From NCBI RefSeq assembly GCF_007000325.2, contig NZ_CP117267.1, positions 1,240,001-1,304,000 on the forward strand: a stretch of DNA of 64,000 bases, read 5' to 3'. The position numbers were made by a program, and so were the translations under genes. The notes beneath the pieces were generated by a model. It saw only the letters and a list, made by a program, of their open reading frames with translations, was not told the DNA's origin and did not search any database. Numbering within the stretch: position 1 is the stretch's first letter; each line of letters starts with the position of its first letter. The DNA is from Rhizobium rhododendri (GTDB lineage: Bacteria > Pseudomonadota > Alphaproteobacteria > Rhizobiales > Rhizobiaceae). Shown here piece after piece: positions 10,390 through 18,940 of this stretch.

Positions 10390-11223
10390 TCAAGTCAGCT
10401 GCCGCTCGATTGCCTTCGCGGCTTCCCAGAGTTCTTCCATTCTCTCCAGGGTCGCTGCTTCCAGCGTTTCGCCTTCTGCCTGAAGCGTGCGCTCGATATG
10501 GCCGAAGCGGCGGCGGAATTTCGCGTTTGTGCCGCGCAGCGCCTGCTCCGGATCGGCATCGACATGCCGACCGACATTGACGACGGCAAAGATGAGATCG
10601 CCCAGCTCGTCGCGGACCTTGGCCTGATCGCCCTCTTTCAGCGCCTCTCGCAATTCAGCAATTTCCTCCTCGATCTTGTCGAGGATAGGTTCTGCCGTGG
10701 ACCAGTCGAAGCCGACCTTGGCGGAGCGCTCCTGCAGCTTGAGGGCTTCCGTCAGTGCCGGAAAGCTGCGCTGCACCGAACCGAGATAGCCGGCGTCCGG
10801 ATCGGCCTTCGATCCGCGCTTGGCGCGCCGTTCTGCCCGGAGCCGCTTTTCCTCAGTCTTAATCTGATCCCACTGCAGCTTTACGGCGCCGGGCGTGGAC
10901 GCGTCGGACACGGCAAAGACATGCGGATGGCGCCGCACCATCTTGGCCGTGATGGCTTCGACCACGTCGCCGAACGAAAACTCACCGGCTTCTTCCGCCA
11001 TGCGGGCGTGAAACACCACTTGCAGCAGGAGGTCGCCGAGCTCGTCGCAGAGATCGTCCATGTCGTTGCGCTCGATTGCGTCCGACACTTCGTAGGCCTC
11101 TTCGATGGTATAGGGCTTGATGCTTTCGAACGTCTGGACGATATCCCAGGGGCAGCCAGTTTGCGGATCGCGCAGTGCTGCCATGATCTCGATCAGGCGC
11201 GAAATGTCCTTGGAAGCTTCCAT
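10390..11223 (-). CDS. mazG: Nucleoside triphosphate pyrophosphohydrolase MazG
   Basis: A 277-residue all-alpha pyrophosphatase that removes aberrant or excess NTPs. Two MazG repeats are visible: one with EEAYEVSDAI and DELGDLLLQVVFHA, a second with EEEIAELREAL and DELGDLIFAVVN. The Glu/Asp residues of these motifs bind magnesium. I start at ATG 11223 (MEASKDISRL); the frame is open further upstream, but that part overlaps the neighbouring gene. It converges on hflX with 18 bases between the stop codons and lies 26 bases downstream of the deaminase-like gene, probably in one transcript. Confidence 0.93.
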   Translation of the reverse strand: MEASKDISRLIEIMAALRDPQTGCPWDIVQTFESIKPYTIEEAYEVSDAIERNDMDDLCDELGDLLLQVVFHARMAEEAGEFSFGDVVEAITAKMVRRHPHVFAVSDASTPGAVKLQWDQIKTEEKRLRAERRAKRGSKADPDAGYLGSVQRSFPALTEALKLQERSAKVGFDWSTAEPILDKIEEEIAELREALKEGDQAKVRDELGDLIFAVVNVGRHVDADPEQALRGTNAKFRRRFGHIERTLQAEGETLEAATLERMEELWEAAKAIERQLT

Positions 11224-11249
11224 CACGATGTCTCGGTCACTTTCGGTCG

Positions 11250-11834
11250 TCAGTTGAGGGGAATGGCGTTGTCGTCTTTCGTCGCCTGATAGCTGTCCGA
11301 AAGTTGATCGTAGACGGCTTTGATCCGCGCTGTCTGTGCCTCGAGCGCCGCCTTGGCTGGCTCCGCTTCGATGGCGACGAGGTCGGCGATGGCGAAGGAT
11401 TTCCAGAAGGCGTTCTGTTTGCGGTAACCGCCGGGCTCGAGACCGAAAACTTCGCTCAGGATTTTTAGGTCGTGGGGAATGGCGAAGGCATCGCGCGAAT
11501 CCTCGTGGCTGAAGAAATAGTAGAAATTGTCGAACCCCGCCCAGGTGATTGCCGACATGCACATGCTGCAGGGTTCGTGAGTCGACAGGAAGATCAGCTC
11601 CTTGGTATCGGGCGTTTCGCCCATCTCGTAGAACCGCTTTAGCGTGTGCACCTCGCCGTGCCAGAGCGGGTTTTCCATCTCGTTGTTGGTGGCGGCAACG
11701 ACGAGCGATAGGTCAGACTTGCGCAGGATGGCCGCGCCAAAGACCTTGTTGCCGTCGGCAACGCCTTTTTCCGTCAGGGGAAGGATGCTCTGCTCGATGA
11801 CATCGAGGAGACGGGCGACGATATTTGATGGCAC
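11250..11834 (-). CDS. Cytidine/deoxycytidylate-deaminase-fold nucleoside deaminase
   Basis: A 194-residue protein with both zinc motifs of the cytidine deaminase superfamily: H59-G-E61 (WHGEVHTL) and P88-C89-S-M-C92. The zinc would be held by His59, Cys89 and Cys92, with Glu61 as the proton shuttle. The substrate cannot be told from sequence; guanine, adenine, cytosine or a modified base are all possible. The start is GTG at 11834 with AAGGAG a few bases upstream. It sits just before mazG in the same direction, which suggests a role in nucleotide-pool upkeep. Confidence 0.82.
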   Translation of the reverse strand: MPSNIVARLLDVIEQSILPLTEKGVADGNKVFGAAILRKSDLSLVVAATNNEMENPLWHGEVHTLKRFYEMGETPDTKELIFLSTHEPCSMCMSAITWAGFDNFYYFFSHEDSRDAFAIPHDLKILSEVFGLEPGGYRKQNAFWKSFAIADLVAIEAEPAKAALEAQTARIKAVYDQLSDSYQATKDDNAIPLN

Positions 11835-12089
11835 GCGGGGGATCTCCTTGGACGAGGTTTCCTGACCTTAGCCGCACAAAACCCCCGGATGAAAGCGAAA
11901 ATGGCGAATGGACATTCTTTGTCACAGAGAATAAAAATCGCCGATCTGGTCAGGGTGGCCGGTGAGTTTTACTCCAAGGCGGTGCTTGTCTGGTAAAAGA
12001 ATACGCAGGGCTTCCGCTATTGGAATTTCTGTTTCTTCAATTTCCCGCTGACAAGAGCCATATTCGGGCACTCTCGAAGTGGATTGATA

Positions 12090-13526
12090 ATGCTTTCCTG
12101 GAATGAGCAGCTTTCAGTGTTTCCGGCTTTCATGCGCGTGGAAGGACGGATTGCAGCCGTATTCGGCAACGGTGACGAGGCTTTCGCCAAGGCGAGGCTT
12201 CTATCGAACACCCGTGCCAAGATCGTCGCCTATGCCGACGATCCGGCAGATGACTACGCCGCCTTTCTCGAATCGAACGGCATCGAAACCCATCGGAAGC
12301 CCTTTTCGCCAGAATTGATGGAGGGGGCCGTGCTCGTCTTTGCGGCCACCGGCGACGGCGCGCTCGACAGGCACATCGCGGAAGCTGCGCGCGCGGCCCG
12401 AATTGTGGTCAACGCCGTCGATCAGCCGGATCAATGCGACTTCTATACGCCGGCCATCGTCAATCGCGCTCCGCTTGCCGTTGCTATAGGCACGGAAGGT
12501 GCGGGTCCGGTGCTGGCGCAGATGGTCCGTGCCCAGGTCGATCAATTGCTCTCTCCATCTCTCGGCCGGCTTGCGCAACTGGCGATCAGCTATCGCAAGG
12601 CTGTGGAGGAACGCATACCGAAGGGTGTGGCACGCCGCATCTTCTGGCGGCGCTTCTTTTCAGGCGGCGTCGCCGATGCCATGGTCACCGGCGATGTCAC
12701 GCAGGCACAGCATGTTGCAGACGGGCTGCTCGCACAATCCGGGCGTGCAGAGGGGCACGTCTGGCTGGTTGGCGCAGGACCCGGTGCCGAAGACCTGCTG
12801 ACGCTGCGAGCCCAGCGGGTGATGATGGAAGCCGACGTGCTGGTCTATGACGCACTTGTTCCGCAGGCCATCGTCGACATGGGCCGCCGCGATGCCGAGC
12901 GCCTGTCGGTGGGCAAGCGCAAGGGCTGCCATTCGAAGTCGCAAGCCGAAATCAACGACCTGCTGGTACAGCTCGGCCGCGATGGCAAGCGGGTCGTGCG
13001 CCTGAAATCGGGCGATCCGCTGATCTACGGGCGTGCTGCCGAGGAAATGGCCGCACTTCGGGCAGCTGGCATATCCTATGAAATTGTTCCCGGCATTACC
13101 TCTGCGCTCGCTGCGGCCGCGGATTTCCAGCTGCCGCTGACATTGCGCGGCGTCGCCTCGTCGCTGGTTTTCACGACAGGCCACGACCTTACCGGCGACG
13201 CCTTGCCGGATTGGGCAAGCCTGGCGATATCGGGCGCCACTATCGCCGTCTACATGGGACGTACCGTGGCCGCCTCGGTCGCCGGCCGGCTGATGGAAGC
13301 CGGACTTCCGGCGGAGACGACGGTCGCCGTCATTGAGAACGCCAGCCGTGCCGATCGCCGCCTGTTGCACGGCACGCTGAAGGATCTTCCGGATCTGGAG
13401 TTCCGCGACGAACTCACCGGTCCGGTCATGGTCATCATCGGCGAAGCCGTGGCGGGCGCCAATTTCGATCACTCCGAGCCGCTGGTGCACCAGCAGTCCG
13501 TGGCTCAAGAACGTGCAAGGAACTGA
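12090..13526 (+). CDS. cysG: Siroheme synthase CysG (dehydrogenase plus uroporphyrinogen-III methyltransferase)
   Basis: A 478-residue fusion. Roughly residues 1-200 are the Rossmann-type precorrin-2 dehydrogenase/ferrochelatase part (AAVFGNGDEAFAKA, NAVDQPDQCDF). The C-terminal part, from VWLVGAGPGAEDLLTLRA onward, is the S-adenosylmethionine-dependent methyltransferase, including RLKSGDPLIYGR and VPGITSALAAAA. It makes siroheme, the prosthetic group of the sulfite/nitrite reductase encoded two genes downstream. ATG 12090 is the chosen start; TTG 12084 in the same frame would add two residues. It is the first gene of the sulfite-reduction operon. Confidence 0.93.
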   Translation: MLSWNEQLSVFPAFMRVEGRIAAVFGNGDEAFAKARLLSNTRAKIVAYADDPADDYAAFLESNGIETHRKPFSPELMEGAVLVFAATGDGALDRHIAEAARAARIVVNAVDQPDQCDFYTPAIVNRAPLAVAIGTEGAGPVLAQMVRAQVDQLLSPSLGRLAQLAISYRKAVEERIPKGVARRIFWRRFFSGGVADAMVTGDVTQAQHVADGLLAQSGRAEGHVWLVGAGPGAEDLLTLRAQRVMMEADVLVYDALVPQAIVDMGRRDAERLSVGKRKGCHSKSQAEINDLLVQLGRDGKRVVRLKSGDPLIYGRAAEEMAALRAAGISYEIVPGITSALAAAADFQLPLTLRGVASSLVFTTGHDLTGDALPDWASLAISGATIAVYMGRTVAASVAGRLMEAGLPAETTVAVIENASRADRRLLHGTLKDLPDLEFRDELTGPVMVIIGEAVAGANFDHSEPLVHQQSVAQERARN

Positions 13527-13527
13527 G

Positions 13528-13842
13528 ATGGCAGACAAGGTCCTGACCGCTAACCGCCTGACGGACGGCATTTCCGTCTGGCTTGACGCCAACGGCCAGT
13601 GGGCCACGTCTTTGCAGGAAGCGCTTGTCGCGCGCCATGCCGAGGCTGTGGCTGCCCTCGAGGCGATTGGCAAACAGTCCTATGCGGATAACAAGGTCGT
13701 TGACGTCAATCTCATCGACGTTCAAGAAACGGACGGTGTCCTGTGGCCGTTGCGTCTTCGCGAGCGCATCCGCGCCGAGGGCCCGACCATGGAATACGCA
13801 CCGGGCTATCCGGTCGCCGATCCCAAATTCATTGATGCCTGA
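13528..13842 (+). CDS. DUF2849 small protein of the sulfite reductase operon
   Basis: A 104-residue soluble protein beginning MADKVLTANRLTDGISVWLD. It resembles the uncharacterised DUF2849 family found beside cysI in rhizobia and relatives. I see no cysteines, no cofactor motif and no membrane segment, so it is unlikely to bind an iron-sulfur cluster. It starts one base after the cysG stop and ends eight bases before cysI, so co-expression with siroheme synthesis and sulfite reductase is nearly certain. The function is unknown; a structural or assembly role is one guess. Confidence 0.85.
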   Translation: MADKVLTANRLTDGISVWLDANGQWATSLQEALVARHAEAVAALEAIGKQSYADNKVVDVNLIDVQETDGVLWPLRLRERIRAEGPTMEYAPGYPVADPKFIDA

Positions 13843-13850
13843 GGAAGACG

Positions 13851-15521
13851 ATGTATCGCTACGACGAATTTGACCATGCCTTTGTCGCCGAACGCGTCGC
13901 CCAGTTTCGCGATCAGGTCGAGCGCCGGCTCTCCGGCGAACTGTCCGAGGATGCCTTCAAGCCGCTGCGCCTGATGAACGGCGTATATCTGCAGCTCCAC
14001 GCGTACATGCTGCGCATCGCCATTCCCTACGGCACGCTTAGCTCCAAGCAGATGCGTATGCTGGCGCATGTGGCGCGCACCTATGACCGCGGTTACGGCC
14101 ACTTCACCACGCGCCAGAACCTGCAGTTCAACTGGCCGAAGCTTTCCGACATGCCGGCGGTTCTCGACGACCTGTCGAAGGTCGAGATGCATGCCATCCA
14201 GACATCTGGCAACTGTATTCGCAACGTCACCGCAGACCATTTTGCCGGCGCCGCGGCCGACGAAGTTGCCGATCCGCGCCCCTATGCCGAAATCCTGCGC
14301 CAGTGGTCGTCCGTTCATCCGGAATTCTCGCTGCTGCCGCGCAAGTTCAAGATTGCCGTCACCGGCGCCGAGCGCGACCGTGCCGCCATCCAGGTGCACG
14401 ACATCGGCCTGCACCTGAAGAAGAACGACAAGGGTGAGATCGGTTTTGCCGTCTATGTCGGCGGTGGCCAGGGTCGCACGCCGATGATCGCCAAGCTGAT
14501 CCGCGAATTCCTGCCGGAAGAGGATCTGCTGTCCTACACGACGGCTATCATGCGCGTGTACAATCTGCACGGCCGCCGCGACAACAAGTATAAGGCGCGC
14601 ATCAAGATCCTGGTGCACGAGACCGGTGCCGAGGAGCTCGCCCGCCAGGTGGAGGTCGAGTTCGCGCAGCTGAAGGACACGGAACTGAGATTGCCGGAGG
14701 CCGACGTCCAGGCAATAACATCCTATTTCGCACTGCCTGACATGCCGGAGCGTCCCGAAGGCTGGGAAAGCCTGGCGCGTTGGAAGAAGGCCGATCCGGA
14801 TTTTGCCCGCTGGGTCCAGCAAAACGTCCAGCCGCACAAGAACCCCGACTATGGCATGGTGACGATCTCCCTGAAGCCGATCGGCGGCATACCGGGCGAT
14901 GCGACCGATGCGCAGATGGAAATCGTCGCCGACATCGCCGAGGAATTCGCCTTCGACGAGATCCGCGTCAGCCATGAGCAGAACCTCATTCTGCCGCACG
15001 TGGCACTGGCGGATCTGGAATCGGTCTATCGCCGACTGCAGGGCACCGGTCTCGAAACGGCCAATGCCGGGTTGATCACCGATATTATTGCCTGTCCCGG
15101 GCTGGACTACTGCGCGCTGGCCAATGCCCGTTCGATCCCGCTGGCGCAGGAAATCTCCACGCGCTTCGGCTCGTTCAAGCGTCAGGCGGAAATCGGTGAA
15201 TTGAAGATCAAGATTTCCGGTTGCATCAACGCCTGCGGCCATCATCATGTCGGTCACATCGGCCTGCTCGGCGTCGAGAAGAAGGGCGCGGAGCTTTACC
15301 AGATCACGCTCGGCGGCTCCGGCGACGAAAACACATCCATCGGAGAAATCATCGGTCGCGGTTTCGATCCGGACAAGGTGACCGATGCCATCGAGACGCT
15401 GGTCAATACCTATCTCGGTCTGAGGCTGGATCCGTCCGAGATTTTCCTCGCCGCCTACAGGCGTGTCGGGCCGCAGCCCTTCAAGGAAGCGCTCTACGGC
15501 TCGGCAGCGGAAGCGGCATAG
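13851..15521 (+). CDS. cysI: Siroheme-dependent nitrite/sulfite reductase, hemoprotein
   Basis: A 556-residue enzyme for six-electron reduction, most likely of sulfite to sulfide for cysteine synthesis. Two ferredoxin-like and two nitrite/sulfite reductase domains are seen, starting with the siroheme-binding region HFTTRQNLQFNW. The 4Fe-4S/siroheme cysteines lie in CPGLDYC and GCINACGHHHVGHIG. It is one of the single-polypeptide reductases lacking a flavoprotein CysJ neighbour. Context with cysG, DUF2849 and DUF934 favours sulfite over nitrite. Sequence alone does not settle the substrate. Confidence 0.9.
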   Translation: MYRYDEFDHAFVAERVAQFRDQVERRLSGELSEDAFKPLRLMNGVYLQLHAYMLRIAIPYGTLSSKQMRMLAHVARTYDRGYGHFTTRQNLQFNWPKLSDMPAVLDDLSKVEMHAIQTSGNCIRNVTADHFAGAAADEVADPRPYAEILRQWSSVHPEFSLLPRKFKIAVTGAERDRAAIQVHDIGLHLKKNDKGEIGFAVYVGGGQGRTPMIAKLIREFLPEEDLLSYTTAIMRVYNLHGRRDNKYKARIKILVHETGAEELARQVEVEFAQLKDTELRLPEADVQAITSYFALPDMPERPEGWESLARWKKADPDFARWVQQNVQPHKNPDYGMVTISLKPIGGIPGDATDAQMEIVADIAEEFAFDEIRVSHEQNLILPHVALADLESVYRRLQGTGLETANAGLITDIIACPGLDYCALANARSIPLAQEISTRFGSFKRQAEIGELKIKISGCINACGHHHVGHIGLLGVEKKGAELYQITLGGSGDENTSIGEIIGRGFDPDKVTDAIETLVNTYLGLRLDPSEIFLAAYRRVGPQPFKEALYGSAAEAA

Positions 15522-15524
15522 GGG

Positions 15525-16043
15525 ATGGCCATGACACGTATCTGGAGAGAGACCGGTTTTGTCGACAACGATCCTTGGGTCGCCGAAACCGAAGAAGTCC
15601 AAGCAACGGAAAGCCAGACCCGGCTGCTCGACATCGACACGTTGGTGGCACGCGCCGAGGAAAGCAATGACGTCGGTCTCGGCGTGCTGTTGAAGCCTGC
15701 CGACGACGTCCTGCGGCTGGAGCCCTATCTCGATCGTCTTGCCATCGTCGCCGTATCGTTTCCGGCTTTCAACGATGGTCGTGGGTTCAGCCAGGCCTCG
15801 CTGCTTCGCCAGAGGCTCGGCTACGCCGGCGAGGTTCGCGCCATGGGAGACGTGCTGATCGACCAGGTGCCGCTGATGCTGCGCTGCGGTTTCGACAGCT
15901 TTTCCGTGACCAATGCGACGGCCTTGAAGCGCCTTTCGGAAAATAGGCTGCCCGGGATCCAGTACCACTACCAGCCGACGGCCCAGCCGGCAGAGGCAGG
16001 GCAGGGTTACAGCTGGCGCCGGATCTCGCCGAAGACGGCCTGA
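15525..16043 (+). CDS. DUF934 oxidoreductase-associated protein
   Basis: A 172-residue protein of the DUF934 family, a regular partner of cysI in proteobacteria. It shows VGLGVLLKPADDV, RGFSQASLLRQRLGYAGEVRAMGDVLIDQ and FDSF, the conserved blocks I recall for this family. No cofactor-binding motif is evident. It begins three bases after the cysI stop. A second ATG at 15531 is an alternative start. The probable role is an accessory subunit or factor for sulfite reduction, judged only from its neighbours. Confidence 0.85.
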   Translation: MAMTRIWRETGFVDNDPWVAETEEVQATESQTRLLDIDTLVARAEESNDVGLGVLLKPADDVLRLEPYLDRLAIVAVSFPAFNDGRGFSQASLLRQRLGYAGEVRAMGDVLIDQVPLMLRCGFDSFSVTNATALKRLSENRLPGIQYHYQPTAQPAEAGQGYSWRRISPKTA

Positions 16044-16218
16044 TACTGGTTGCGCTTGACCGCATCGCGGTGTCCTGCAGGCTTGAAACTTGACTAGTAG
16101 GTGCATATTTCCGCTCCTCGCTGCATTGCGGAACGGCATGCCTTCAAATTGCGGGCATTGTGGAATATCAGCCTGCGATCGATAGAAGTCGCACACGCAT
16201 TATGGGATCTGAAATCGC

Positions 16219-17031
16219 ATGAACGCCCCCACGACGACAGATGAGTTTGCATCGACCGTACCCGCCGGCGTTTTCGCCGAGACGGTTTTGAGTGTCACCC
16301 ACTATACCGATCGCCTTTTCCGCTTCACTATGACGAGACCGCAAGGTTTCCGCTTTCGCTCGGGCGAGTTCGCGATGATCGGTCTGATGGTCGACGGCAA
16401 GCCGATTTACCGCGCCTATTCGATCGCCAGCCCGGCCTGGGCCGACGAACTCGAATTCTTCTCCATCAAGGTACCGGACGGTCCCCTGACGTCGCACCTG
16501 CAGGGCATCAAGCCTGGCGATCAGGTGCTCATGCGCAAGAAGCCCACGGGTACGCTGGTGCTTGATGCGCTCACCCCCGGAAAACGCCTCTATATGTTTT
16601 CCACCGGTACCGGCATCGCGCCGTTCGCCAGCCTTATCCGCGACCCAGAGACCTACGAGAAGTTCGACGAAGTCATCCTGACGCACACCTGCCGCGAAAT
16701 CTCCGAGCTGAAATATGGATTCGATCTCGTCCACGAGATCCAGCACGACGAGTTGCTGAGCGAGATCGTCGGGTCGAAGCTTCGCCACTATGCGACTGTT
16801 ACACGCGAGGATTTCGAGTATCGCGGCCGGATCACGGATCTCATCTCCTCCGGCAAGCTGTTCACCGATCTTGGCGTCCCGCCCATCGATCCCGCCATCG
16901 ACCGCGGAATGATTTGCGGGTCTTCAGAGATGCTGAAAGAGACGAAGGAAATCCTGGAGAAGGCCGGTCTCGACGAAGGCGCCAACAACAAGCCGGGCGA
17001 GTTCGTCATCGAACGGGCATTCGTCGGGTGA
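16219..17031 (+). CDS. fpr: Ferredoxin-NADP+ reductase
   Basis: A 270-residue FAD enzyme that exchanges electrons between NADPH and ferredoxin or flavodoxin. FAD binding is marked by YRAYSIASPAW (RxYS motif), and NADP binding by STGTGIAPFASLI and MICGSSEML. The C-terminal end EFVIERAFVG matches the bacterial subclass I type. It lies 175 bases after the sulfite-reductase operon in the same direction, with its own terminator. It could supply reduced ferredoxin to that reductase, but it is usually also an oxidative-stress gene. Confidence 0.93.
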   Translation: MNAPTTTDEFASTVPAGVFAETVLSVTHYTDRLFRFTMTRPQGFRFRSGEFAMIGLMVDGKPIYRAYSIASPAWADELEFFSIKVPDGPLTSHLQGIKPGDQVLMRKKPTGTLVLDALTPGKRLYMFSTGTGIAPFASLIRDPETYEKFDEVILTHTCREISELKYGFDLVHEIQHDELLSEIVGSKLRHYATVTREDFEYRGRITDLISSGKLFTDLGVPPIDPAIDRGMICGSSEMLKETKEILEKAGLDEGANNKPGEFVIERAFVG

Positions 17032-17052
17032 TCGTGGCCTAACCGCACAGCA

Positions 17053-17083
17053 AAAGGGCCGTGCGACGAACACACGGCCCTTT
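17053..17083 (+). terminator. Rho-independent terminator after fpr
   Basis: An 11-bp perfect stem (17053-17063 with 17073-17083) surrounds a 9-base loop and ends in TTT. It lies 22 bases after the fpr stop. The short T tract makes it moderate in strength. The A-rich 5' arm means it could also end the minus-strand transcript coming from 17115. Confidence 0.75.
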
Positions 17084-17114
17084 CTAGGACGCAAAACGCT
17101 ATACGTTCAATCCC

Positions 17115-17321
17115 TTAGCGATCTACCGTCGTATCGGTTGCCGGCGGCCGTCTCTTGGCCGCCATGAGCAGGTCTAGTTCTGTCGAAGAAGGACCGAACT
17201 TGGTGAAGAGGCGCTCAGCCTCTTCTGCTTCGAGACTGTATTTCTCCGCAAACTCGCCGACGCTGTAAGGACGACCCCGGCTGACTTTGCGGTTGGTTGA
17301 AGCGATCGATATTTCCGTCAT
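17115..17321 (-). CDS. Small conserved hypothetical protein (68 aa)
   Basis: A 68-residue soluble, charged protein (MTEISIASTNRKVSRGRPYS...). The segment YSVGEFAEKYSLEAEEAERLFTKFGPSS looks like two short helices resembling a small helix-turn-helix, but I cannot assign a family. It follows the GlsB-like gene by 32 bases on the same strand and may share its transcript. Similar short proteins of unknown function are common in rhizobia. Confidence 0.65.
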   Translation of the reverse strand: MTEISIASTNRKVSRGRPYSVGEFAEKYSLEAEEAERLFTKFGPSSTELDLLMAAKRRPPATDTTVDR

Positions 17322-17353
17322 TTCGTTCTCCCCACAAAACGAAGTGCGTCAGG

Positions 17354-17608
17354 TTAGCGGCGAATAAGACGTCCGACGGCGATCAGGATGCAGGCGCCGA
17401 TGAAGCCAGCGATCAGGTATGCAATCCAGCCGGTGCCGAGGCTGATGTGAAGTGCGCCGAGGATAAAGTTGGCGACGATAGCGCCGACGATACCGAGAAT
17501 GATGTTCATGATGATGCCGGTGTTGCTTTTCATGAACATTTCGGCCAGCCAGCCTGCGAGGCCACCGATAACAATTGCTGCGATCCAACCAATTTGTGCG
17601 TCTTGCAT
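17354..17608 (-). CDS. GlsB/YeaQ/YmgE-family small membrane protein
   Basis: An 84-residue protein with three hydrophobic helices: GWIAAIVIGGLAGWLAEMFM, GIIMNIILGIVGAIVANFIL and WIAYLIAGFIGACILIAVG. The glycine-rich pattern is that of the transglycosylase-associated or YeaQ/YmgE family, often induced by stress, whose molecular role is unclear. I start at ATG 17608 because GGAGAG lies upstream; ten extra codons in frame would precede it and look non-coding. Confidence 0.85.
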   Translation of the reverse strand: MQDAQIGWIAAIVIGGLAGWLAEMFMKSNTGIIMNIILGIVGAIVANFILGALHISLGTGWIAYLIAGFIGACILIAVGRLIRR

Positions 17609-17870
17609 AATATTCTCTCCGGTTAAGTAAAATCCCACGTAAAATGCACTTCACGCAGATTTGTTCCACGAGCGGCGTGAATTAAATGCGCCAATTCAAC
17701 TCGGTAGCCGAAGATATTTGCTGCAGCGCAAACGCCGATGCGGTCAACGCTTTGTTTGGTAGACTTGGCAATCGATATTGAGGTGATCAATTTGGATCGG
17801 GAGATCGCTTCGTCACCTGCCTCGGCGATCAAGCGATTTGCTATGTCTCGGGAATGGAAAAATATTGAAG

Positions 17871-17946
17871 TGGTGGGCGGGATGGGACTCGAACCCATGA
17901 CCATTCGATTAAAAGTCGAATGCTCTACCAGCTGAGCTACCCGCCC
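17871..17946 (-). tRNA. tRNA-Lys (anticodon UUU)
   Basis: The minus strand folds as a complete 76-base cloverleaf. The acceptor arm pairs GGGCGGG with CCCGCCC, followed by an encoded ACCA end. The D arm is GCTC...GAGC, the anticodon loop is CTTTTAA giving anticodon TTT (lysine), and the T arm contains GGTTCGAGTCC. No integrase or duplicated 3' end is seen beside it, so it is not occupied as an attachment site here. Confidence 0.97.
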
Positions 17947-18142
17947 CACCGTTGGCCTTGGGTCTCTGAAACGACCCTGCCGGAAGTGCGCGGAACATAG
18001 GCAGACGTCCCGATGCGGTCAACCCGGAAAATCGTGCTTTTTCGTCGCACAAACCGGTTTTCTTCTGCCTTCCTCAAAAGGTGATTGGCTTTGGCGGAAT
18101 GCCGGCGATAGGTAGGCGATCTCGCTGGATCTGGAGTGTTTC

Positions 18143-18895
18143 GTGTCGATTGCCGATATTTCGCTGCTCAGTGCTCTGCTGGCCGGTGCGTTGTCCTTCC
18201 TGTCGCCTTGCGTCCTGCCGCTGGTGCCGCCTTACCTCTGCTACATGGCGGGTATCTCGGTGGAGCAGTTTCGTGGCGGTAACGCAGTGGTCACGGATCG
18301 ATCGCAGGTGCGCGGCGGCGTGCTGCTTTCGGCGCTGTTCTTCACGCTGGGTTTTTCCACCGTCTTCGTGGCGCTCGGTGCCGGGGCCTCGACTATCGGC
18401 CTGATGCTGCGCCAGCATCTCGATCTGCTGGCCCAGGTCGGCGGTTTCATCATCATTGTCATGGGGCTGAATTTCCTTGGCATCTTGCGGTTCGGCCTGC
18501 TGTCGCGTGAGGCGCGGTTCCAGGGAGGCGGCAAGCCTGCGACCTGGACCGGCGCCTATATCATGGGTCTGGCCTTTGCCTTCGGCTGGACGCCGTGCAT
18601 CGGCCCGGTGCTGGGCGCTATCCTCGGAGTTGCCGCCTCGCGTGAAACCGTAGGTGCCGGAGCAGGGCTGTTGGCCGTCTATTCGCTGGGCCTTGCCGTG
18701 CCGTTCTGGATTGCCGCCGGATTTTCGGGCGCCTTCATGGGCTTTCTAGCCCGCTTCCGCCGTCATCTCGGCCTGGTCGAAAAGGTGATGGGGGCGTTCC
18801 TGGTGCTGACCGGGCTGGCCTTCATGTTCGGCTTCGTCAGTCAAGCCGCGATCTGGTTCCAGCAGACCTTTCCCATCCTCATGCAAATCGGGTAG
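18143..18895 (+). CDS. ccdA: Cytochrome c biogenesis / thiol-disulfide protein CcdA
   Basis: A 250-residue integral membrane protein of the DsbD/CcdA family with about six transmembrane helices. The two functional cysteine motifs are present: LSPCVLPLVPPYLC near residues 20-33 and GWTPCIGPVLGA. It would pass electrons from cytoplasmic thioredoxin across the membrane, keeping apocytochrome c or other periplasmic thiols reduced. The start is GTG at 18143. It precedes the AEC transporter by 45 bases, perhaps only by chance. Confidence 0.92.
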   Translation: MSIADISLLSALLAGALSFLSPCVLPLVPPYLCYMAGISVEQFRGGNAVVTDRSQVRGGVLLSALFFTLGFSTVFVALGAGASTIGLMLRQHLDLLAQVGGFIIIVMGLNFLGILRFGLLSREARFQGGGKPATWTGAYIMGLAFAFGWTPCIGPVLGAILGVAASRETVGAGAGLLAVYSLGLAVPFWIAAGFSGAFMGFLARFRRHLGLVEKVMGAFLVLTGLAFMFGFVSQAAIWFQQTFPILMQIG

Positions 18896-18940
18896 CAAGG
18901 CGAACTAATATTCTCCTGCTTTTCGAATCGGAAATGCCTG

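Noticed and set aside
10383..10404. Inverted repeat at the hflX-mazG junction as a terminator
   Set aside because: Eight pairs but no T run in either direction, and it overlaps the mazG coding end.
13806..16196. 796-codon minus-strand open frame opposite cysI and DUF934
   Set aside because: It is a shadow frame caused by GC-rich codon bias; its translation is low-complexity His/Arg/Asp-rich and has no domain, while the + strand genes have clear motifs.
17871..17946. tRNA-Lys as an integration site for a mobile element
   Set aside because: No integrase, no repeat of the tRNA 3' end and no change in neighbouring gene character.
17623..17949. 108-codon minus-strand open frame overlapping the tRNA
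   Set aside because: Part of its translation comes from the tRNA-Lys gene itself, a familiar false call.
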